NCBI GenBank assembly: GCA_017607445.1
Contig: JAEVHH010000004.1
Location: forward strand, 5,704,001 to 5,768,000
Reading direction: 5' to 3'
DNA length: 64,000 nt
Origin: Histoplasma ohiense
Taxonomy: Eukaryota; Ascomycota; Eurotiomycetes; Onygenales; Ajellomycetaceae
Shown one piece after another: positions 47,401 through 58,453 of this stretch. The number at the start of each line of letters is the position of its first letter. Position 1 is the stretch's first letter. The notes below the pieces were generated by a model, which was not told the DNA's origin, did no database searches, and was given only the letters and a program-made list of their open reading frames with translations. Both the position numbers and the translations under genes were made by a program.

Positions 47401-48658
47401 CAGACTCCTCACAGCAGACGATATCTTGTTGGCCAATTCTTATGGGCCAGGGCTACATCAAGGGATCTACCAAACAATTACCACGGCAGCCGTGCGCGCA
47501 AAGCTGCCACCCAGCTGTCTTGCTACCCTACCTGAAAATGTGACTATTGCGGAATTTAATCTTACCTATCTGGAAGTTGACGGGTTCTCAACAGGCGGAG
47601 GCTACGTTGGTTCTCTATTCGATTTATACCTTCCACCGCTGGATCCCGCTCATCTAGTAGATATATGGGAAAGGCAGGACAACCCAATTGGTTGTCCATC
47701 TATCGGCATTGCATTTGGCTATATGCGTGCCAACCACACGTCGTTTACCAATATAACGGCTGCAATCTGCAATCAAGAAATCCAGAAAATCCCCACCGAG
47801 GTTACATTCGCTGGAGATCCAAATTTAGGCTTCGTCGATCATACAAATCCACCCAAATATAATAATACACGACCGATAGAGCTGCTAACCAACGGCACAA
47901 ACGGGTTTTCTTCGTTCTCCTTTCGCGTGCAAGAACTTCTTCGACCGTCGCTGGAAACTCACAGTAAAAGTACATCGCAGAAAGGTCGGCCTCCCGGTCC
48001 AGAGGCATTCGACATCTTCCACGAGATCATACATGGACCACACGGTGACACCTCTCCCGAGTTATTAATGGGCGCAGAAAACGCAAATAAGCTCCTCGAC
48101 GTCGTTAACCATTACTACAGACTTTACATGGCGCAGGTTATCAATCTTACGTTACGCAAATCAATGGGTACCCCCGAAACGAAACAATGGTGGCGACGGC
48201 AAGTTTCTGGCAATAACAATAACAATCATGATCGTGATAATGATAGCGATGCCAGTTCCGCCCTCAACCCACCCTCTCGGCAGAACTTTACAGGCACGCT
48301 ACGCATCGCAACACCTCGGCTAAAATCCAATTTCGGCCCCAAACTCGCTCTCCAGCTCATACTAGCCGTCATGGTTATCTTGGGGTGTCTGGCTGTGTTT
48401 ACGATGCGGCTGCGTGAAACTCTCCCGCACAACCCGTGTTCAATTGCCGGGACGATGAGTTTGTTGGCGGGCAGCGAGCTTTGTGAGAGTGGCGGGAAAT
48501 TATTGCCGGCTGGGGCTGAGAGGATGGGGGATTCTGAGTTGAGGAGTGTGTTTGATGGGCAGGGGTTGTTGTTTGGGTTGGGATGGTGGAAGTGGACGGA
48601 CGAGAGGGCCGCGTATGTAAATGAGAGGTTTGGGATTGATGTTGGGAGAGCGGGATGA
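44492..48658 (+). CDS. DUF3433 multi-pass membrane protein
   Basis: A single open frame. The frame extends upstream to 44411, but the first ATG is at 44492 (MFCGEMRFDGD), giving 1388 residues; ATG 44507 is an alternative. A Pro-rich cytosolic N-terminus precedes a membrane helix (FGFIILFTLLWIALLVLRIF, about residues 130-149) and the DUF3433-type segment VWRFAPAAVLIIVGGLWRQVDY. Then come a large segment with many N-glycosylation sequons and Cys, a helix followed by DPGSIAAQATILAGS, a second membrane block (IMPMCAISALEIM...SGLW), another sequon-rich segment, and a last helix followed by NPCSIAGTMSLLAGS. The twin SIA...LAGS motifs show an internal duplication. Such proteins are widespread in Pezizomycotina and no function is established. 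Confidence 0.85.
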   Translation: MFCGEMRFDGDRAVGERSEQQRTDYELTPLRPSPLSHPDGDELWESVLGQDEARRMPGLNDFVPSPIATPTTSPVPMPVPIPALTDDALLFTNRITSPKIFSKRPSSRAFHHGNDASLWTPFWLRKTTLFGFIILFTLLWIALLVLRIFVKRNNGLEIILTSNHYVWRFAPAAVLIIVGGLWRQVDYHCKAAYPWHEMNKGLASAPRSMVLDYISDFRVTSFFKAIKSGHHSVASSVFGFFLLKLSLVFSTGLLVSTPTTLVDTSYPLTMKTKLDGRDWAGKALASQQEFLSSSTPDSIYAYFGVSAAGMADPTGTKDGFAYQTFDLRENHSAMKHVTSMSTDVDVLVPLPICELTDTSIQPTAALHEFSNVTSGGVVHLNIKSTTCRLGFSNYTKVYVHMKNPRTELCEPRELTAEMQQVNCTERYSQSQSSALFDDENGDFRWLLTVSDIRYSQKFTPSSTPRLNISHWTRDVSQVTAILCKPQYTIMRRNLTYEHYDSGIPRIQLQNPNERPSIVNLDGISSSVLSGAVFQSLKAGALLFRPINPQPETLPSNDGVNTLFQLMVKSSKGGATLEKFLDGEIMNKAFQRVYSGIASQFAQQNLLVPISEDITGKVVYIEDRLHVTINSLWVMLASFVILSVLTVIILFTRPSEFASRDPGSIAAQATILAGSNELQPLLQDAGHLSGRGIGDKLRNYTFRTSTYRSFRITARYDLRESITSIDEHVVEASGFWKPLAARRPMLVLTFIMPMCAISALEIMQQFSNSNEGLMTIHSAKWIYVPQYLCAVVAVVIATFYNNLDFTVAMFAPFEALRKGNVTAGRSIVTHLLGKIPLVAFWDSVRGNHIGAISSTIAAFAASFLTIVISGLWNIDPSVHQSHSAIAYRTDNWNVALKNYSSNDGNAGLVLRLLRHHNLTTLPWMWNEFILPKIHVDAPNVRLGLVDRDEYLPKSPITYTFTLPALRPSLNCRLLTADDILLANSYGPGLHQGIYQTITTAAVRAKLPPSCLATLPENVTIAEFNLTYLEVDGFSTGGGYVGSLFDLYLPPLDPAHLVDIWERQDNPIGCPSIGIAFGYMRANHTSFTNITAAICNQEIQKIPTEVTFAGDPNLGFVDHTNPPKYNNTRPIELLTNGTNGFSSFSFRVQELLRPSLETHSKSTSQKGRPPGPEAFDIFHEIIHGPHGDTSPELLMGAENANKLLDVVNHYYRLYMAQVINLTLRKSMGTPETKQWWRRQVSGNNNNNHDRDNDSDASSALNPPSRQNFTGTLRIATPRLKSNFGPKLALQLILAVMVILGCLAVFTMRLRETLPHNPCSIAGTMSLLAGSELCESGGKLLPAGAERMGDSELRSVFDGQGLLFGLGWWKWTDERAAYVNERFGIDVGRAG

Positions 48659-49743
48659 AAGGATCTTTTATATATATTTATTTTTCCATTTTTTCCCCCA
48701 GTATGTTCTCTTAGTGCCCTTGGATGATGCATGTAAGCTTGATCTTGATTCCATTTGCGAGAGCTATTTGTGTGCTGTATGTGGGCGTCTCAGTGGCTTC
48801 ACAAGCAACACCGAGCCTGACACCCAGTCTGACATCAACATTTTGCAATTTCATAACCATCAGAATAGACTAAATTTCAGTTTAGCTTTTGTTTTTCTCT
48901 TGCTCTTCATGTACAGTAGGGAAAGCAAAAAGAAGTTTGACCTTCGGTTCTTCTATTTTCGTCGTTTCTGACGGCACAATCTCATTATTTCTGTTGCGTG
49001 TTGCGTGTTGCCAAACATGGAGAACTGGATCTACGAAGGAGAAAAGACATGCTTTGCCATGTTCATTAATGTATTAAACGCAAAATGTTAAGATATCTTT
49101 GGGACCCTGACGGCGTGATACCAATTGCTATGAATGAAGGAAACTAGAATAAAGAGCTGCGAATGAGGCAATGAAATAAGAAGACTAGGCTAGGCGTAGA
49201 GCCCGAACTCATCCATAACAAAATTCTTGGAGGGAAAAAAAATCTTTTATTTTATTTTGCAATCACTATCATTCATGTCCCATGTGTGTATGCCTGTCTA
49301 TCTATGATGCTAAGGGAGAGTGGCATGGAGTGGTTAGTTCATGAAAGTATTTTCGTTCGCGGAAAGGCCCAGATCTTTGAGAGATAAGAAAAGGCAAGAG
49401 AAAGCAGGAGAAACATCTAGCTATCGTCTTCGGAAAGTTATATGCGGTCTGTCTAACGTTGTAAGCGGAACAGCCCAGGCTGGAAAAGGGGGGGGGGAAA
49501 GATTTGTGGCTAAAATTAAAAGAAAAAGAACCTTGGAACAAAACGTGTAAATTTCGCTCCAGACGACCAATTCCCTCAGGCAACCCTGTAGCTCCCTCGT
49601 AGATTCATTGCCTGGACGAAACATAGCAAAAAAGGGGAAAAAAAACGAAGCAATGGCAAAAAAATAATGAAATTGGGCCAATGATAAATGAAAAGGATTT
49701 GAATTACAGCGATTGGCTGAATTGAAGTATTATTTGGCATTGA
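48659..49743. other. Convergent 3' intergenic region
   Basis: Lies between the ends of the DUF3433 gene and the HAD phosphatase gene. It is AT-rich with T- and A-runs and a G-run at 49488-49497. No frame with a recognisable product. Confidence 0.5.
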
Positions 49744-50616
49744 TCACAACGCCTCAATCTCGGCGATGCATTTCTCGAATTCAGACCAATGCCTCATAAC
49801 AACCTTAGCGCCCAGGCCCAACAGGGTATTTGCAACTGCATCCTGTTGAGCCTTTCCGTGGTAACAGCCCACGTAGGCGATGACGGGGATTTCGGAGCGA
49901 ATGGCACTCAACGTGCCGCTTTTGCTGTCCTCCACAGCAATGCACTCACTAGGGGTCTTATTGAGAACCTTGAGGGAGTGCAGGTAGATTGCTGGGTCAG
50001 GTTTTGTGGTCGGCACAGGGAGGGACGTAGCCGCGCTGAAGATGTGTTCCGGTTTGAAATACCGTTCCTGGTCGACCTTCTTGATAGAAGCCTTCACACG
50101 GCGGAGAGCAGAGGACGAAACCACAGCCATGTCGTATTTCTTCGAAGCGAAGAGCTTGGCTAGCTCCTCAGTGGATCCTTCACAGGGTTGTGCCTTGGCC
50201 TCTAGCTTGGCTATGACACGGTCCTCCTCCTCCTTGACGTATGCTTCAAGCTCAGGTTGAGAGAGATTGAAGTTGAACTTGGCCTGCAGGGCCACCATCA
50301 TACCACGGAAATTCTGACCAACAAAGTCGGTGATAAGCTGGGAACCGGTGTAGCGGTCAGGAATGCCATGCTTTTCGAGGATCTCGTTGGCGATGTCTGC
50401 ACATGCTTCGAAAGCGAGTTCCTCCGAGAGGACAAGCGTATTGTCGCAGTCAAACAAAAGGGTTGTGATCTAGAAAAGGATCTATAGTCAGCATCCGAGG
50501 ACAACTATTGAACAACCAAAGCGAATAAGGGCACAGGGTGCGGGGGTCCACCCTTCATCCGGCAGCGCAGATGATGGAGAATGGCAACAATCCGTGGAAA
50601 ATCTTACCTTAGGCAT
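49744..50616 (-). CDS. HAD-superfamily phosphatase (subfamily IA type)
   Basis: Two exons on the minus strand: 50616-50608 codes only for MPK, then an intron with GTAAG donor and CTAG acceptor, and 50469-49744 codes for the rest, 244 residues in all. Motif I is FDCDNT (Asp10 and Asp12, numbered from the spliced Met). Motif II is VVSSSALRR. Motif III is the Lys of TKPDPAIYLHSL. Motif IV is AVEDSKSG. These are the four catalytic motifs of HAD phosphatases, with an alpha-helical cap between I and II. Substrates of close relatives are sugar or glycerol phosphates. The exact one cannot be told from sequence. Confidence 0.88.
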
Positions 50617-52572
50617 TGTGGCGTAGTTGAGATAGTCTACTACGAAAGGGATATTCTTCGGAATGCAAATAGAGAATCCTGATGTAGGTGGGAGGAGTGT
50701 TGGTGGGGGGTCAATATTTGTTTGTTGAAAATGGATGTTTGTTTGGTGGGGTTGGGGATTTTTTATATCAGAGGAATCAGGATTGGCCAAGAGAACCAGA
50801 GGACAACAAAGTTTATTCACCAGGACAATGATTATTGAACCGTTTCACCAGGCAATGAGTTACTGTCGAGTTCAGTGGCCAGTGGATCCTTATATTTTCT
50901 TGCTTTGCAGTGGGACAACTATCATCAGGATCACATTGGAGATCAAGCGGAGCAAAGCGGAGCCTATGATTTTATCATGAGGGGCAAATTTTTGTTCAGC
51001 TGCCGTTTTTAGTACCCTGGATGATACGAAATCTTCCTAAGTTCTGCCTCAAGTCACAGAATATCGTTACAGGACTCAAGACTGACCCACCTTGGAGCAA
51101 TTGATAGGTAGTCCCTGTGCTGAACAAAGGGAGCATCCACCTCCGGCCCCGCCTCCAGCTAGTTCATCAAGGAGTGACAAGCCATTTTGACCTGGTTCTG
51201 GCCGAATCGAACGAACCCACCAGCAACCTTCGCACCAAATGATCTATAGGCGCTACGCTCGATGAGAACAAGATGCGGCGAGCTCAATGCTGCTAGCCGC
51301 AGCCTATCGTTGGCGTGTGGATCCAGAACTGAGAACCATGGCCCCTCATTCCTACCTTTTCCTTTGCTTCTATGCCCATTTTTCATGAAAATCATAGAAG
51401 AAAGCATAGGGGAGAGTGGTGGAAAGACATGGGAAAGGGAGAAAGAGTCAATAAAAACAATTATGACTGGTTCTGAAAAAGGATCTACTTTGATATTACT
51501 GCAAGACGAAAATGGGGACAACGAAATTTTTTGGCTCAGGCCGCATTCGGCGATGAGATTAGACTTGGACGAGGCCGCCGCACCATTTCCCCCCCCCTTT
51601 CTTCAGATTCTTCAGGTTTCTCACCCGTTAACAAGCCTCCTAACAGCAAACACGACACCCCTTACACGGATGGGGCCACAGAACACATGCATATGCAGGA
51701 GTGTATTGATTTTCGAAATGCGACTGCTACCCAACGTTTGACGACATCTTTGTGGAAGACCTCTTGGAAGTGACAGCGACACCCATGAATGTGTCGTTTA
51801 AGCGCTTTCAATTCTTGATCACTCTGTTCCAGTCTCCCAACATGATCGGCTGGATATAAGGACGAAAGGGATACATTCTCAAAGTGCCAATGGGAAGATG
51901 TTCTGCAATTGAACACGTCGCTCGAAAAGCCCCACAATTGATAAAATACCCCACTGTACATCATTATGGCCAGCTGCCCAACGTTTGGGTACAAGGACAA
52001 CCGACGACAACTGTTAACCCCCCAAACCAATGATTGAAATGTAATTATTATATTCCAAATTCCAACGACGTTTTTTTAAGAGATAATACGGCGATAACTT
52101 CCCACACTGAATAATAAGCGCAATCTTGCAGTTAGGACATGATGTCATTGCTTCTCATTCGGGAGTCACGTGCACCAAAAAGGATCAATCCTAAAGACGG
52201 GGCCAACCCATCTTAACATGTTTAATAAAAGGATTTTAGAAGGTTTACCCATTTGACACGGACCGACGTTTTCCTGCCCCTGAACTCCCCTAGCTTAGCC
52301 ATCTGGGGTAGGGTGGGTAACCCTACGGGTGATTAGCGATAAAAAGGCCGTGTATCCTTTTGTATCAACTTTTTTGAAGTCGATTTCGGTGCTAGCTCAC
52401 GTTATTTTATTTTAGATCGAGGACACGCTTGTGCCACATTTACACAAAAAATTCTTTGTCGGCGAGATATCTGTCGGAGTCATACCCTTCCCTGTTTGTG
52501 CGGTGGAAATTAATTTAGCATGTCGTCAAAAGCATCCATTGAATGGCCAGCACGGGGAAACTTTTCGGTCAC
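50617..52572. other. Intergenic, about 2 kb, no supported gene
   Basis: Holds the promoter of the HAD gene and the 3' end of the F-box gene. Frames at 51262-51741 and 51159-51521 overlap on opposite strands and show no domain. A short inverted repeat GTAGGGT...ACCCTAC lies at about 52307-52325, and an E-box-like CACGTG at about 52167-52172. Confidence 0.45.
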
Positions 52573-53952
52573 TTACCAGTGCCAGAACTTTTTGTCCTGT
52601 CTGCTTAACGGAGGCTTCCATAGTGGTTTGTGTAGGTTCCTGATCCCAACAGGTAAATTACCAAGAGGAGTCGTCGTCCAACCATCCCTCTCTTTCAAAA
52701 CACTGTTAGCCTTGTTTTCCAGTACCCTTGAAAACATGGTGGTTTCGACATCGCCTTGCGGAATTCCAACAGTGGAGTTTAGGTACATTGCAACAATGCG
52801 ATCGGACCACTGGGTTCTGAACTCTGGCATTTTGGTGACTGAAAGTTGCCTAAGCCAACATGGATCATTGGGGTCCTTTAATTTACCCAAATTTCGCATT
52901 ATCAACACCCCAATACAGGTGCTTGTGAGGGGTTCTTTCTTGACATGCACGCGAAACCTGAATCTGGAGTCGCAGAATCGGCACTTGAAGCCTCGACAAT
53001 GCAAGCAGCAACAATTTTGAACAGTGTTGAACTGATGTATAGGCCCGACCTTGTGGTTCGTCACAAGGTCTGGCCTATATTGTTTTATGACACACGGATC
53101 ACCTAGATGGAGATGGGGGCACAGAGGAATATCCAAGGCCAAGAACTCTCTTTCAGCGTCCGCTATGGAGGGAATTTTGGCAGAAGGATAGATCGCCACG
53201 AGGGTGGTTGTGGTAAGCACTTTGCATTTACCCCAGCGGACGATGGTCCACGTTTCATCCTGAAAAAGACAAGGACGTTCCTGTAACGCAAGAGCCATAT
53301 CAAATCCGTCATGGGAGCACTTTGGAAACTGGTAAGCTCGATTACTGGACTTGCTGAGGTGCACCACATCATCAAAGCTCGCACTTTGATAAGGACAAAA
53401 TTGCAACAACCCTCTCCGATATCTTTTGCACTTGCGATAATGCGGATTCTGATCCCAGTCTAGCGGGTAGAACATGGATTTGTCATGCCTTTTACTCCAG
53501 CACATCCTGCAAGCCATTTTTTTCAACCCAGGCTCACGCTCCAGGAGGCATTGGAGTTCGAACTTCCCTTGCGTCGTGAGCAACCTCGTGGCAGGGTAAT
53601 TGTGATAAAACAGCCGGCACACATATCTTAAACACTCCAATTCAAACGGCTTGAGATGTTGTGCAATGAGGAGAACGATCTCAGGGGGTAAGCGGTGGAG
53701 GATCGACTTCTTGGAATTTTCCACCTCACCAGGTGTGATATAGTGTTGGTACATTTTTGGGCAATATTTACCACCATCAAAAGATGAGTATTTACACTGG
53801 CTGCATGTCAACTGAGGGCCATGGGTGCAGCGATCGTCGGACTTGGGAACTTTGACTTGGAAACATCGAAATATTTTTGAACGGAGCTCAGGGAAGGTTA
53901 ATTTGCCAGGGGGATTCTCCTCCTTTGGGGAAGGACGATTTGGCTTTATCAT
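52573..53952 (-). CDS. F-box domain protein
   Basis: A single exon of 459 residues from ATG 53952. The F-box lies at residues 85-118 (LHRLPPEIVLLIAQHL, then LECLRYVCRLFY), which in such proteins binds Skp1 and links a substrate to the SCF ubiquitin ligase. Before it stands a Cys cluster (Cys42, 50, 53, 64). After it are further CxxC pairs (ACRMCW; CCCLHCRGFKCRFC near residue 330), suggesting zinc binding. No WD or LRR repeats are seen, so the substrate is unknown. Fungal genomes carry many such F-box proteins. Confidence 0.85.
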   Translation of the reverse strand: MIKPNRPSPKEENPPGKLTFPELRSKIFRCFQVKVPKSDDRCTHGPQLTCSQCKYSSFDGGKYCPKMYQHYITPGEVENSKKSILHRLPPEIVLLIAQHLKPFELECLRYVCRLFYHNYPATRLLTTQGKFELQCLLEREPGLKKMACRMCWSKRHDKSMFYPLDWDQNPHYRKCKRYRRGLLQFCPYQSASFDDVVHLSKSSNRAYQFPKCSHDGFDMALALQERPCLFQDETWTIVRWGKCKVLTTTTLVAIYPSAKIPSIADAEREFLALDIPLCPHLHLGDPCVIKQYRPDLVTNHKVGPIHQFNTVQNCCCLHCRGFKCRFCDSRFRFRVHVKKEPLTSTCIGVLIMRNLGKLKDPNDPCWLRQLSVTKMPEFRTQWSDRIVAMYLNSTVGIPQGDVETTMFSRVLENKANSVLKERDGWTTTPLGNLPVGIRNLHKPLWKPPLSRQDKKFWHW

Positions 53953-55627
53953 GGCAGTGATAGTATTACGTCAAGTCAATGAAGAGGCAAGTTATTCTAT
54001 TGGCAGCTTTGAATTTCTTTCGTTTTCGTTCCTTTTTGAATGAGAAATAATATGACCGATAAATTTTTGGAACATGAAGAATGCGAAAATAAAAAGAAAT
54101 AAAAGGATGAAATGGAAGGTGAAGGGATGGTAAACTCGGGAATATAAGTGGTTGAATGTTAGGATTTTTACAAATGACATCAATATGCGGTCTACCAATG
54201 AACGTCTTGAACCAGTAGTGCTTCATATAGACGTTGGAAAAAGGCAAATTGAATCAAAACTAAAATCGAAGTCTGGTTTTCGGTTGCCTCCCAGCTAGCA
54301 AGCCACCCGAGACTGTAATTCCGCCAACATCTTACCAATTTTAACGGTTGAAAGTTATGCCTTGCGCTTATAAGCAAAGAAGCCCCAGGCATAGTTGCCG
54401 GTACAAGATCTGGGGCAAACGCTCTGCTGGTCGAAAGCGGATGCAGGAAGGTTTACAACTTTGCCTGCCAGAGCTTATATATCTAGCTGCGCTTTCCCTA
54501 CTCGGATCGTGCAATGGCACATGCTAGATCCACGAAGGTGAGATGCGTTATGCTTAAAAGATTTCTAGGAAAGAGTTGACTCTCCTGAAGACCTTCTTGG
54601 CCTTCCCACACTTTCCTATGGTTTAACCGAAAATGGGATGCCCTTCGGAGATTGCAAAAGCGACCGGGCTGTGAGGTTGAGTTTTGGAGCTATCACTTTC
54701 CTCACTCAGTCTTAATCTATGCGAATATAGAGTAAGGGCTTGGGGGTGAGGGAAATAGGATTGAGGTTCCTTTGAGTGAGCAGTTCGATTATTGGCATGC
54801 GCTTAAATTCCTTCGGGAAGGGGAAAGGATAGTAATGCGTGGACCCAGGGGAGCCAGAGCGACACCAGGGCGATTCTTTGATCCCTACTAGCACTAGTAT
54901 TCACTTGAGAGTCAGTACTCCTGGGGTTCGCCGTCGACTTCTTGCTCAGAACTTCTCTGTGCGACGTAATAAATTGCATCCCAAAAGATTCTCTTCAGAA
55001 AAGAGAACTAAGGCGAAAACCAGAAAATCTCGGGAGGAGGGTCGGTTTGCCGGTTTCAGTTAGCCGAGCTACTCTCAAGTAATTTTGAAACCCCCACTAA
55101 GTTCGGCAATCGGCTTCAAGGCAATTGGCCGAATTGCGACAATTTCGGCAACGCGTTGGATCATTCGGAATACAGGAAATGGCAACAGAATGGAAATTCC
55201 CGTATTTATTATTTATACCTTGCAGGTCGGTTTATTTCATTTGCGAAAACACTAGTAATTCTGTTCGTTCCCGGGCTTGTAGGACGTGCGTGCAGAGTAA
55301 AAGCCGGTTCATCACAGCGGGGTGTCATCATACGATTCATTATTATTTCCAATGAATGTAATATAACGCTCTTCCAAAAACCAAATAATTAACCAATTTA
55401 GACAAAAATTGAGCTTAAAATTTGTAGTACTAGTATTTATTCGTCGATTGTAGATTATTCGGCTGCCCCACGGCTAAAACTCAACACATAACCACTGCTT
55501 GCATTTGATTGGCTGCTTCCAACCTCACTGATTAGTTAGCAAACCAAACAACAAAATTTCAGCAGCCAAACTATTCAGCGAATGCGAGCAAGTTACTACG
55601 AGTATCGCAAAGGATAAAATCCTTAAC
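53953..55627. other. Intergenic, about 1.7 kb, no supported gene
   Basis: Divergent space between the F-box gene and the RIT1-like gene. It has several short open frames without domains (for example 54839-55063). The CCAAT-poor, AT-rich end at 55330-55620 probably contains the RIT1-like promoter. Confidence 0.45.
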
Positions 55628-57418
55628 ATGGCCAACCCCAGTCCTTACCCTACTTCCATATCATCCCTCCATTTTCCATCTTCTGCTCATCAAAGTATCT
55701 CCCAAGTCCTTTCCTCGCTTCGCAAGTCCGCACTGTCAATCACCAACAGGCTACGGTCCATTGAGGAAGATTCAGAGTTTGCCGAACACGTTGCGGATCA
55801 CTATGGTTTACCGCTTGTCGCCAATGAGAGATGCGGTAGCTGGTATATCCCCACAGACAGGAAGGCTGGAAGTGCCTATTTCAAGAGCACTGATGGCCAC
55901 GAAGGGCAGTGGGATTTCAGTCTGCGCAGGCTAAACTTAGAGTTACTAGATATTCTAAGGGAGAATGGAGGGTAAGCTCAGTCCTTGTTGAACTTCTACA
56001 TTCTAACCCGGATTTAAGATTTGTTTTCCTAATTTCGTATTAATTAGGTGTGTTATCGTGGACTCCACCAGAAGAGGCAAATGTATGTATACGTTTCCGA
56101 CATGTCCATGATCCTAGTATGGGTACATATACATCTGTCAAAAGTATCCCATTAACAAAAACAACCGCTTCTCATCCCACGCCCTGTATGTCTAATACGA
56201 TATTCCCTACTCAGCTATGCCTGATGCACTATCCAAAACAGTTCCTATATGGACCGCTGTCTTGAATAGGGCCCTTTTCCCGGACGAAAAAACATTTCAC
56301 GACGTCCAATTTCCTCCAGACTTCTTGGGTGCTTCTGAAGAGTCACAGATTGAAAAGCGAATTGATGGCTTTGTTATCTCACTAAATGTAAACTTTCTTT
56401 CCACTTTTCTCCTGGTTTTAATGAAGGGGGTGAAAAATCTAGATATATATATATATAGCTACTAACACCAATCGAAGTCCCTCAAACTCAACATGCAAGG
56501 ACTACAATCACGCCTCGGCAAGCCCATAAGACTTACCTGGGCTACGAGAGAATTGCTTTGGCCCGAATATACTGAGAAAGAAATGGATGCTTTCCACCTC
56601 ATCGTTCTTTGCTCTGCCTCGAAACGCGTTCAGGGAGCGGAGATGTCTGAGGGTGGCTATATCCAGGGAGCCGGAGATGATAGTGAGGCGTGGTCCTGCG
56701 GCCTTACTCCGAAAATCTTTTGGGACAATAGATCTACCCTGTTCGCTACTGGAGAGGAAGACTTACCGGCTGTGATTGCTGAATTAATCGGGAAGCATCA
56801 TCGGGAGATGAGAAATGAAGATGCCGTATTAATACGGCCTACCAATAATATCTATATTGGGAGAAGTGGCCGAGGGAGCAACTCGGAGCAAGCTGGTGTG
56901 GGAATAAATGAGGAAAGACTATTCGATTTACGGATTAAGTGCAATGCGCCAGATGCAGGAGATACGGATACATCATTAACCGAGCCTACTACAGAGGAAT
57001 ATGCGAAAGCCTTGAACCTTGGGTGCCCTTCAGGGAAACTTGGGAGCCGGCAGCTAAGAAAGGTTCTCAACAAGGTTGAACAGTTTGTTTCTTTGCATTT
57101 ATCTCGTGATCCTTCACAGTCATTGATTGTGACATGCGATAATGGCAAGGACCTGTCCGCCGGTGCAATTCTCATGATAATCTGCTTGTTTTATAACGAG
57201 GAAGGTGCGTACCTACATTGTTCGTCAGCGTCCTCGATATGCGTGTACGCTTCTAACAGAACGATACAGGGAACTTTGAAGGACCTCGGCGAGGTGCTTT
57301 TATTAACAAAGAATACATTCGACAACGCCTCGCTTGGGTGATATCGTCCAAGCATGATGTGAATCCCTCACGGTCAACCTTGCAGTCGGTCCACGCATTC
57401 CTCATGAAGAGGCCCTGA
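55628..57418 (+). CDS. RIT1: Initiator tRNA 2'-O-ribosyl phosphate transferase (RIT1-like)
   Basis: Five exons (55628-55971, 56048-56082, 56215-56387, 56478-57204, 57270-57418) give 475 residues with matching phases. Family marks: SITNRLRSIEEDSEF, VANERCGSWYIP, YFKSTDGH with WDFSLRRLN, the block VIVDSTRRGKS running into MPDALSKTVPIW (made only by splicing exons 2 and 3), and the C-terminal GPRRGAFINKEYIRQRLAW. The yeast enzyme adds phosphoribose to A64 of initiator tRNA-Met, so that it is kept out of elongation. The C-terminal part resembles a DUSP-like fold with VTCDNGKDLSAGAI. Its length is near that of yeast Rit1. Confidence 0.92.
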
Positions 57419-58453
57419 CCCAGAACCATTGCATAGAGTGTCGTATATCAACCGCACTTCCACGAACAACACATCGATGACATCAAACTCGCACGGGAGC
57501 AATTCTGCGATAATTTCCAGAAACCATCAAAACGAAGTGAATCTGCCATCTCTTAACGCCAGCACGATTGCACCCTCATCCATATCAAGCGTGTTCAGAG
57601 TAACCATACCCTCATCACCACATCTAATGACGAAGTCGTCCGCCCTCGCATTTGCTTGGACCCCCTTAAGTAATGGAACGCTACCTTTTGACAATCGATA
57701 GCTTAGCACTATGTAATTTCCTGCTATGACTGCGGGATTTTGCAAACCAACAGAAAGACAAAAGAACCTCAAATCAAGTATATTGGTTGCAATATATGTA
57801 AGTTGCTCTGGGTGACAAGAGTTTTCCCTTGCCCAGTTGGGATTTCAAAAGTGTTTGGTCCTTCTCTACCTGTGGATGTCCGCTATTCAGTTGCATTGCA
57901 AAATCATCTTGCTCGCTCTCGATAAGGGACCCTCTATTGTCATTGAACATTGGATGAATATCGAAAACTAGCCAGATAATCTACTTTTCTTTATTTCAAT
58001 ATGTGCGGCTGCAGATGATCCACCTTACAAAAAAGGAACCCATTTTCAAATTTCAGGTCCGCATATAGGCCGGTCGTATCTGACCGGAAACGCACGGAAG
58101 GGGTAGTTGTATCTGCCCAGGTAGGTAGGGGAACTTTAGAGGCCCTGCGTTATAATACAGCAATATTAGTATTTCTGTGGTGATATCATCATTCACATGC
58201 ATGTGGCAATCATGACACTAATCATGACATGTTTTGTACAGAGTTTGTCTCTCTGTATTGCAACTATTTCTAGGTATATGGTGTTACATACATACATACC
58301 TCACCTGAAACTCGATGAATGCCACCATGAAGCCATCGTAAATCAAATCCTGCGATCTTCTGGTATGGTTAACCTACACCATTCCCAGCCAATATTTGAA
58401 AGACGACCCTAGCTCTTTCCATTTTGCTTTACTATCTGCAAACATTCTGAACC
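57419..58453. other. Intergenic, with a possible small minus-strand gene
   Basis: On the minus strand the frame around 57527-57835 is open without an ATG and has protein-like composition (YIATNILDLRFFCLSVGLQNP, DDFVIRCGDEGMVTLNTLDMDEGAIVLALRDG). Another short frame starts at ATG about 57950 (MFNDNRGSLIESEQDD). A spliced gene of about 150 residues is possible, but I could not fix the intron. Function unknown. The rest is noncoding. Confidence 0.25.

Noticed and set aside
51159..51741. Frames of 120 and 159 codons on opposite strands
   Set aside because: Mutual shadows in an intergenic stretch with no domain or intron signals.
52307..52325. GTAGGGT...ACCCTAC inverted repeat as a telomere-like or regulatory element
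   Set aside because: A single 7-bp-arm repeat is expected by chance at this scale.
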